A DNA stretch of 33,860 nucleotides. Origin: Thioalkalivibrio sp. Its GTDB lineage: Bacteria > Pseudomonadota > Gammaproteobacteria > Ectothiorhodospirales > Ectothiorhodospiraceae. The position numbers were made by a program, and so were the translations under genes. Where the stretch lies: contig JAABTX010000031.1 of the NCBI GenBank assembly GCA_011389655.1, positions 1 to 33,860 of the forward strand. The letters run 5' to 3'. The first letter of the stretch is position 1; each line of letters opens with the position of its first letter. This document shows, in pieces, positions 25,508-32,800 of the stretch. A model generated the notes under the pieces. That model was not told where the DNA came from. It saw nothing but the letters and a program-made list of their open reading frames with translations, and ran no database searches.

Positions 25508-26650
25508 ATGGCCTTCGGACATCGCTACACCGGCCTGATCGACCGCTACCGGGACCGCCTCCCGGTGCACGACGATACCCGGATCATCTCCCTGGGCGAG
25601 GGCAACACGCCCTTGATCCGCCTGAACAACATTCCGCGGGAGCTGGACCGCGACGTTGAGCTCTACGTGAAGTTCGAGGGCCTCAATCCCACCGGTTCCT
25701 TCAAGGACCGGGGCATGACGATGGCGGTGACCAAGGCGGTCGAGGAGGGCTCGAAGGCGATCATCTGTGCGTCCACCGGAAACACCTCGGCGTCGGCCGC
25801 GGCCTACGCGGCGCGGGCGGGCATCACCGCCTTCGTGGTCATCCCCGACGGGAAGATCGCGATGGGCAAGCTGGCCCAGGCGATGATGCACGGGTCCGTG
25901 GTGATCCAGATCGAGGGCAACTTCGACGATGGCATGCGCCTGGTCAAGGAGGTCGCCAACACCGCACCGGTCACCCTGGTGAACTCGGTGAATCCCTTCC
26001 GGCTGCAGGGCCAGAAGACCGCCGCCTTCGAGATCGTCGAGGAGCTCGGGCGGGCCCCCGACTTTCACTGCCTGCCGGTGGGCAATGCCGGCAACATCAC
26101 GGCGCACTGGATCGGCTACTCGGAGCTGGCCGCGCACAGCGGGGAACGCGTGACCGAGGCCTGCACCTTCTGCCGCGGACACTGCCGCTTCGCCGGCGGC
26201 GGGGTGGCGGGGCAGCGGCCGCGGATGGTCGGCTACCAGGCCAGCGGCAGCGCGCCGTTCCTGCGGGGTGCAATGGTGGATGCCCCGGAGACGGTTGCGA
26301 CCGCGATCCGGATCGGCCATCCGCAGTCCTGGGACGTTGCCTGGAAGGTGCGCGAGGAGTCCGGCGGCTGGTTCGACGAGTGCTCGGACGAGGAGATTCT
26401 GGCCTCTCAGAAGCTCCTGGCCGAGAAGGAGGGGGTGTTCTGCGAGCCGGCGTCCGCGGCCTCGGTCGCCGGCGCCCTGCGGGACATAGGCAACGGGCTG
26501 ATCCCGGAAGGTTCCAGCGTGGTGTGCACCCTCACCGGCCATGGCCTGAAGGATCCGGATGCGGCCATTGCCCAGGCCAGCCGCGAGCCGATCAAGGTGC
26601 GCGCAGAGCTGGACGCGGTGACTCGCGCCATTCACGACAACATGGTCTGA
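25508..26650 (+). CDS. thrC: Threonine synthase with a Cys-rich insertion
   Basis: A 380-residue PLP enzyme converting O-phosphohomoserine to threonine. Motifs are LGEGNTPLIRLNN (29-41), PTGSFKDRG with the PLP lysine K66, ASTGNTSASAAAYAARAG, and LPVGNAGNITAHW. It belongs to the short type (B. subtilis ThrC is 352 residues). Between GYSELAA (about 203-209) and RPRMVGYQASGSAPF it carries about 20 extra residues with C219-T-F-C222-R-G-H225-C226, which I do not expect in the family and which could hold a metal or be redox-active. The enzyme core otherwise looks complete. It is last in alaC-hom-thrC and converges on the regulator gene 62 bases away. Confidence 0.95.
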   Translation: MAFGHRYTGLIDRYRDRLPVHDDTRIISLGEGNTPLIRLNNIPRELDRDVELYVKFEGLNPTGSFKDRGMTMAVTKAVEEGSKAIICASTGNTSASAAAYAARAGITAFVVIPDGKIAMGKLAQAMMHGSVVIQIEGNFDDGMRLVKEVANTAPVTLVNSVNPFRLQGQKTAAFEIVEELGRAPDFHCLPVGNAGNITAHWIGYSELAAHSGERVTEACTFCRGHCRFAGGGVAGQRPRMVGYQASGSAPFLRGAMVDAPETVATAIRIGHPQSWDVAWKVREESGGWFDECSDEEILASQKLLAEKEGVFCEPASAASVAGALRDIGNGLIPEGSSVVCTLTGHGLKDPDAAIAQASREPIKVRAELDAVTRAIHDNMV

Positions 26651-26712
26651 GGAGCACGCGGACACGCGCCATCCATGACAAGGCGCGCCACGGAAGAACA
26701 AGCCCGTATGGC

Positions 26713-28077
26713 TCAGTCGGGCGCGCGCTCCGGCTCCGGGATCAGGCGCAGCCGGTGCAGCTTCCGCCACAGGGTCGTGCGGTCCATTCCCAGGCTGCGG
26801 GCGGCCTGCGAGCGGTTGCCGTTGTGGATTGTAAGGGCGTGCTGCAGCGTCTCGCGTTCACGCCTTTCCGCTGCGGTGAAGGGCGCCGGCGACGGCGCAT
26901 CAGAGGGATGCCACGCAACTCCGCAGTCCTCGAAGGCCTCGCGGACGGCGTCCGCGTCGACGCGCGCCCCCGGCTCCGCATGCAGGCCGAGGGCCCCGAG
27001 CAGGTTGCGCAGTTCCCGGAAGTTGCCCGGCCAGTCGTGTCGGTGGAGGAGGCCCCGGGCCGCGTCCGTCAGCGCCACGTCGGTGTGCCGGGACCAGCAC
27101 TCGAGGGTCGCGTCGAGGTCCCCGGGACGCTCGCGCAGCGGCGCCAGTGCAATGATCAGGCCCGCGAGCTGGTGGTACAGACCCCGGCCGAAGCGCCCGC
27201 TCGCCAGCCCGTGGCGGAGGTCCCGGCTCGAGGTCGAGATGACCTGAAGATCGACCTGCCGCACACGGTTTTCTCCCATGCGCTCGAAGCGCCCGTCTGC
27301 GAGCACCCGATGCAGGGCCTGCTGCAGGGGTGCCGACATTCCGTCGACCCCGTCCAGGATCAGGGTGCCTCCGTCCGCACTCTCGAGTCTGCCGATCCTT
27401 TCGGCCGACGCGCCCGGGAAGGCACCGCGTGTGTGTCCGAACAGTTCCGAGTCGAGTACCGTCTCCGGCATGGACGCGCAGTGCATCTCCGCGCAGGCTG
27501 CGGCAGCGCGGGGGCCGGATCGGTGCAACGCGCGTGCCAGCACGGTCTTGCCGGTACCGGTCTCGCCCACCAGCAGCACCCTGATCCCGGAGGCCACGGC
27601 CCGGCGTGCGAGATCGAGACGCATCCGGCAGCGCTCATCCGCCGATTCGAGCGGCGATCCCGGCATGAAGCCGGCCGCATCCGGAGTTGCCGTGTCGAGC
27701 GGCGGTTCGGGGCGTACGGTGATCAGGCGCAGGCGGCCGTCACCGGCATGGGGGTCAAGCGGCACGCTGGTGATTCTGACCGGCAGCACCGGATGCATCG
27801 TGTCGAGCTCGGTCCGGAAATCCAGGGACCGGGAACTCGCGCGCCCGACCGCATCCTGCTCCCCGGCCGCGATCGCTGCACGGACCAGCAGGCGTTGCAG
27901 GTTGATCGGGCCCATGCGGAGGGTCGTCTCGAACCGGGTGCCGGCCGGCTGTTCGAGCAGTTCTACCAGGGCGGTGTTATGTGTGACAATGCGTCCGTGG
28001 TTATCGATGACCAGCGCCCCGTCCCGATTCTGCTGAATGAGGGTCTCGATCAGGCCGAGCTGCGAGTCTGGGTTCAC
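26713..28077 (-). CDS. PAS-AAA-Fis regulator with altered enhancer-binding motifs
   Basis: A 454-residue protein built like a sigma-54 activator: a PAS-like N-terminal domain (about 8-120), an AAA+ domain (about 140-370), and a Fis-type HTH (about 408-445, NRSQAARSLGMDRTTLWRKL). Walker A is intact (GETGTGKT, 171-178), but several normally strict positions differ: the GAFTGA loop reads GAFPGA (218-223), Walker B is LILDG (D242, G243 where a glutamate is expected), and the usual LYYRL arginine is Q in LYHQL (301-304). It may therefore act without sigma-54 or without normal ATP hydrolysis. GTG 28077 is chosen as it starts the PAS domain; no strong ribosome site is seen, and a longer frame upstream has no domain-like content. 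It is divergent from the RND pump genes and is probably their regulator. Confidence 0.82.
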   Translation of the reverse strand: MNPDSQLGLIETLIQQNRDGALVIDNHGRIVTHNTALVELLEQPAGTRFETTLRMGPINLQRLLVRAAIAAGEQDAVGRASSRSLDFRTELDTMHPVLPVRITSVPLDPHAGDGRLRLITVRPEPPLDTATPDAAGFMPGSPLESADERCRMRLDLARRAVASGIRVLLVGETGTGKTVLARALHRSGPRAAAACAEMHCASMPETVLDSELFGHTRGAFPGASAERIGRLESADGGTLILDGVDGMSAPLQQALHRVLADGRFERMGENRVRQVDLQVISTSSRDLRHGLASGRFGRGLYHQLAGLIIALAPLRERPGDLDATLECWSRHTDVALTDAARGLLHRHDWPGNFRELRNLLGALGLHAEPGARVDADAVREAFEDCGVAWHPSDAPSPAPFTAAERRERETLQHALTIHNGNRSQAARSLGMDRTTLWRKLHRLRLIPEPERAPD

Positions 28078-28430
28078 GGTACCGGGTGCCCGAATGGGTT
28101 TGCAACAGTATGCCCGCAGGATTGCAACGGTTCCAGGCCGGCCATGACCGGCGCGCGATTGCAAGTTGCTCCCGGGCACCGACACGAGGTTGCCCCGGGA
28201 ACCGGTGTTGCAACAGTCCTCGGGGTCCCGAAGGCCGCTGTGCCGCGCCCCGGTGCCGACCCGGATCCGTGCCGGGAGCGGGCATCGGCGACCGCGACCC
28301 GCGCCGCCGTCGGTCACACGGATACAATCGGATGTGGTAAAAAGGCGGGGTTGCTCGGGTTGAACGCCTGCACGAGGTGTCTTCCGGTCTGCGGTCGTTT
28401 GCACCAGCGCCTACACTCAGAATCTGCGAC
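28078..28430. other. 353-base divergent regulatory region with repeated TTGCAA sites
   Basis: It separates the regulator gene from the efflux adaptor gene. Four TTGCAA elements occupy its regulator-proximal part (see separate entry). A TACAAT -10-like box lies at 28323-28328 on the plus strand, about 100 bases before the adaptor start, with no good -35 box, as expected for an activator-dependent promoter. I find no TGGCAC-N5-TTGC sigma-54 promoter here. Confidence 0.5.
28100..28215. promoter_or_regulatory. Cluster of four TTGCAA sites, candidate regulator-binding region
   Basis: TTGCAA occurs at 28100 (TTGCAAC), 28122 (TTGCAAC), 28159 (TTGCAAGTTGC) and 28208 within TGTTGCAACA, a perfect 10-base palindrome (28206-28215). 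The first two are 22 bases apart, about two helical turns. Four copies of an AT-rich 6-mer in about 115 bases is striking in such GC-rich DNA. Position between a regulator and its divergent target suits operator or upstream activator sites. Confidence 0.5.
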
Positions 28431-29609
28431 ATGAAGACGATCATGAACCGAACCATCGTATTCCTGACTGCCGTGCTGGCAGCCGTCATCACCTTCGCGG
28501 CCGCCTCTCAGGCGCAGTTCGGTCGGATCATTGAGGTCGAGGGCGCCTCGGTGGGCGGGCAGACGATCAGCGGCACGGTGGTGCCGTTCCGGGAGGTGAC
28601 CCTGACCGCGCAGATCGGGGGGCGCGTAACGCTGGTCGCCGGCGATGAGGGGGACTACTTCGACCGCGACGAGGTGCTGGTCGCGATCAGCGACGACCGT
28701 CTTACCGCCCAGCGCCGTCAGGCGCTGGCCGAGTTGCGCGCGGCCGAGGCGGCAATGCGCAATGCGCAGGTCCAGTACGGCAGGGAGGTTGCCGCACCGC
28801 GCAGCCGTGATATCGGACAGATGCCGGGCATGGGCATCCCGTCCATGTTCGACCAGCTGATTACCAGGCCGGCGGGCTCGATCGCCGGTCTGGGCGATCC
28901 GGGGCTCGAGCGCCAGGTGGATCTCTATTCCCAGGGGGTGGGGATTGACCAGGCGGCAGCCGCCTGGCAGCAGGCCAGGGCGGCGCTCGAGGAGATCGAC
29001 TCGGCGATTCGCGACACCCGCTCGATGGCCCCGTTTTCGGGTCTGGTCATGCGCAAGCACGTGGAGGAAGGGGACACGGTGCAGCCCGGCCAGCCGCTGG
29101 TGGACTTCGGGCACGTCGAGTTCCTGCGGGTCGAGTCGGACGTTCCTGCCCGTTTCGTCGGGCGCCTGGAGGTCGGCGACATGGTGCGCGTGACGCTTGA
29201 CATCGGGCCGACGGAGGTCGATGCCCGCGTCGCGCAGATCTTCCCGATTGCCGACCCGCAGCGCCACACCGTCACGGTCAAGTTCGATCTTCCGCGCGGT
29301 GTGCCCGGCGGTCCCGGGATGTACGCGGACGTGCACATACCGGGAATGGAGGTCAGTGATGCCGTGGTGCGAATACCGCTGAGCGCGATCGTGCCGGGCG
29401 GGGCGCTGCCACGGGTCGCGGTGGTCGAGGGGGATGGGACGGTTCGGATGCGGATGGTCCGACTCGGCGCGGTTCAGAACGACACCATCACGGTGCTGTC
29501 GGGTCTGCAGGTCGGCGAACGCATCCTGGACCAACCAGCCGCGGATATCCGTTCAGGTGACCGCGTCGACGGGATGAACGCTCCGCGGGCAACACCACGC
29601 TTTCGCTAG
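28431..29609 (+). CDS. RND efflux periplasmic adaptor (membrane fusion protein)
   Basis: A 392-residue HlyD/AcrA-type adaptor linking an inner-membrane RND pump to an outer-membrane channel. It has an N-terminal signal sequence (about 1-32, VFLTAVLAAVITFAAASQA), a lipoyl half-motif (SGTVVPFREVTLTAQIGGRV, about 44-62), a helical part with RRQALAELRAAEAAMRNAQVQ, the second lipoyl half (APFSGLVMRKHVEEGDTVQPG), then beta-barrel and membrane-proximal domains to KFDLPRGVPGGPGMYADV. No lipobox cysteine is seen, so it is probably anchored by its signal helix or soluble. ATG 28431 is used; ATG 28443 (MNRTIVF) is an alternative. The RND permease gene follows after 253 bases. Confidence 0.92.
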   Translation: MKTIMNRTIVFLTAVLAAVITFAAASQAQFGRIIEVEGASVGGQTISGTVVPFREVTLTAQIGGRVTLVAGDEGDYFDRDEVLVAISDDRLTAQRRQALAELRAAEAAMRNAQVQYGREVAAPRSRDIGQMPGMGIPSMFDQLITRPAGSIAGLGDPGLERQVDLYSQGVGIDQAAAAWQQARAALEEIDSAIRDTRSMAPFSGLVMRKHVEEGDTVQPGQPLVDFGHVEFLRVESDVPARFVGRLEVGDMVRVTLDIGPTEVDARVAQIFPIADPQRHTVTVKFDLPRGVPGGPGMYADVHIPGMEVSDAVVRIPLSAIVPGGALPRVAVVEGDGTVRMRMVRLGAVQNDTITVLSGLQVGERILDQPAADIRSGDRVDGMNAPRATPRFR

Positions 29610-29678
29610 GGGGCCATGCGGAAGGTTCGCTAACCATGGGGCACAGTCAGACAGGCCGGAGCAGGGCGGGTGCGGGCG

Positions 29679-29692
29679 GGAATGGCCATTCC
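29679..29692. repeat. 14-base perfect palindrome in the adaptor-permease gap
   Basis: GGAATGGCCATTCC reads the same on both strands. It lies 70 bases after the adaptor stop and about 170 bases before the permease start. The 253-base gap is long for a two-gene efflux operon; the palindrome could be a binding site for an internal promoter or simply chance. No clear -35/-10 pair was found. Confidence 0.3.
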
Positions 29693-29862
29693 ATTCCAGG
29701 CTTGTCCATTGCGGCGCCGGCGTGTCGGGCGAAGGGATTCGAGACCGAATTTCCCGCATCGCCCACCAGGGGCCACCGGGGGGCTGGAGGGTTGTCGATG
29801 GTCCCTTGCAGCCATCTGCCGATGGTCGTCAGGGATTGGGATAAGAGAGACCGATAAGAGCC

Positions 29863-32800
29863 ATGTCCGAGCAAAAGAACGAGCACGTCGCCGGCGGGGA
29901 GGAGACTGAACGGGATCTGGGATTGGCCGGGAGGATGGCCCAGAGCTTCATTCACTCCCCGCTGTCGCCATTGCTCCTCATCGCCACGCTCGCGATCGGC
30001 ATTCTCGGCGTGATCATCACGCCGCGCCAGGAGGACCCGCAGATCTCGGTCCCGATGGTCGACATCTTTGTCTCCTTCCCCGGCGTGCCCTCGGAACAGG
30101 TCGCCAGCCTGGTCGCGCGACCGCTGGAACGCCTGATGAGCGAGATCTCCGGGGTCGACAACGTCTATTCCGTGTCCCATCGAGGCGAATCGATGGTCAC
30201 CGTGCAGTTCGACGTCGGCGAAGAGATGGAGTCCTCGATCGTCAAGGTGCACGACAAGCTGATGTCCAACCGGGACCTGATGCCACCCGGGGTCTCGGAG
30301 CCCATGGTCAAGCCGAAGGGCGTGGATGACGTACCGGTCGTGACCCTGACCCTCTGGTCGCATGAGGTCGATGACGCGATGCTCCGGCAGATCGCCCTCG
30401 ACTCGCTCCAGTATCTGAACGAGGTCCCGAACACCAGCCAGAGCTTCGTGGTCAGCGGGCGTGAGGAAAAGGTCCGCATCGAGGTGTCGCCCGAGCGTCT
30501 GACCGGCAACAATGTAACCATGGACCAGATCGCGGGCGCGGTGCAGGCGGCGAACGCCGAGCGCACGGCAGGCACGATCGAGGTCGGGTCGAACAGCACG
30601 CCCATCTACACGGGTGCATTTCTCCGGGACTCCGAAGACATCGGGCGGTTGCTGGTCACGGTGGCGGGTGGCCGTCCGGTTTATGTGCGGGATGTCGCCG
30701 ACGTGATCTACGGGCCGGGGGAGATCGAGCGCTTCGTCCGCCACTACACCGGTGTCGCCGGCGAAGAGCCCGATGCCGCGCCCGAGGGCGCCTCGGCGGT
30801 CACCATTGCGATCGCGAAGAAGGAGGGCAGCAACGGGGTCTCGGTGGCGAACGGCATCCTTGAGCGCCTGGAATTGCTCAAGGGCCAGGTGATTCCCGAC
30901 AACGTCGAGGTGTCGGTGACCCGCAACTACGGCGATACCGCGAACGCCAAGGTGAACGAGCTGATGTTCAAGCTCTTCATCGCGACCGCCGCGGTCACCG
31001 TGCTCGTGTTCATCTTTCTGGGTCTGCGGGCCGCCCTCGTCGTGCTGATCGTGATCCCGGTGGTGCTGCTCTTCACCATCTTCAGCGCCTGGCTGATGGG
31101 CTACACGATCGACCGGGTGAGCCTGTTCGCGCTGATCTTCGCGATCGGCATCCTGGTCGATGACGCGATCGTCGTGGTGGAGAACATCTACCGGCGCTGG
31201 CTGATGAAGCGCGGGATAGACACCGAGACCACCGTCGACGCCGTCGCGGAGGTCGGCAACCCGACCATCCTCGCGACCTTCACCGTGATCGCGGCCCTGC
31301 TGCCAATGGGTTTCGTGAGCGGCATGATGGGGCCGTACATGCAGCCGATCCCGGCGCTCGGTTCCGTCGCGATGCTGTTCTCCCTGGTCGCGGCCTTTCT
31401 GTTCACGCCCTGGCTGGCCTGGCGCCTGCGCCCGAGCATGGGCTACCTGCAACGGGCCGAGGAGAAGGAGCACAGGCAGAACGAGATGATGGGGCGGCTC
31501 TTCGCGAAGGCCATCCCCGGCCTCGTGCAGAACCGCACCTACGGCTGGTCGTTCCTGATCGGCATTGTGGTCGTCTTCTTTCTGACCGTGCTGCTGTTCT
31601 TCACCAAGGATGTGTCGGTGAAGATGCTTCCGCTGGACAACAAGCCGGAATTCAACGTGGTCATCGACTTCCCCGAGGGGACCGCGCTGCCGGAGACGGG
31701 GACCCTGATGCATGAACTCGCGCTGGTCCTGCGCGAGATGCCTGAGGTCACCGCGGTACAGGGCTACGTGGGCACTGCCTCCCCGTTCAACTTCAACGGG
31801 CTGGTGCGGCACTACTACCTGCGGCAGCAGCCATGGCAGGCCGACATCCAGGTCCAACTGGTCGACAAGGGCGATCGCGAGCGCACCAGTCACCAGATCG
31901 CGATCGAGGCACGCGAAGTCCTCACCCCGCTGGCGCACGCGGCGGGCGCCCGCATCCAGGTCGTCGAGATGCCGCCCGGTCCACCGGTACTGCAGTCCGT
32001 GGTGGCCGAGATCTACGGTCCCGACGCGAACGTGCGCCGCCAGGTTGCGCTGGACATGGAGGACATGTTCAGAAATGCCCCGCATCTCGACGACGTCGAC
32101 AGCTTCCTGCAGACCCCGTATGACGTCTGGCACTTCAACGTCGATCGCGACAAGGCACTGCGAAGGGGCGTCACGGTCGATGCGGTCAACCGCACGCTGG
32201 AGACGGCCGTCGGGGGGCAGGTGCTGGGTGACGTGAAGACGCGCTCCCTGGTGGAGCCGCACCTGATCGAGATGCACCTCCCGATGCACGTCCGTTCCGA
32301 CGTCGAGCGCCTGCTGGTCCTCCCCGTTCCCTCCAGTGGGGGAGGATCGGTCTCGCTGTCCGAACTGGGCGCCTTCGTCCGCGTGCCGCAGGACGAGCCG
32401 ATCTACCACAAGAACCTGCGTCCACTCGAGTACGTGACCGCGGAGACCGTGGGCCGTCTCGCGGCGCCGATCTACGGCATGCTGGAGGTCGAGCAGCAGT
32501 TGGAAGACTACCGGCTTCCCATTGGGGGCGAACTCGAGTCGCACTGGGTGGGCCCGCCGCCCAATGACGGGTCGGTCGCCTTCGAGTGGGCCGGCGAATG
32601 GACGGTGACCTACGAGACCTTCCGCGACATGGGCATCGCCTTCGCGATCGCACTGGTGCTCATCTACATGCTGGTGGTCTGGGAGTTCGGGAACTTCGTG
32701 CTGCCGGCGATCGTGATGGCGCCGATACCCCTGACCCTGATCGGGATCATTCCGGGCCACTGGGTTCTGGGCGCCGAATTCACCGCCACCTCGATGATCG

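Noticed and set aside
26651-26712. CGCGCC/GGCGCG pairing between thrC and the regulator gene as a terminator
   Set aside because: Six-base stem with an 11-base loop and no T-run; too weak.
28381-28410. TTTGCACC before the adaptor gene as a sigma-54 -12 element
   Set aside because: No GG dinucleotide at the required distance upstream.
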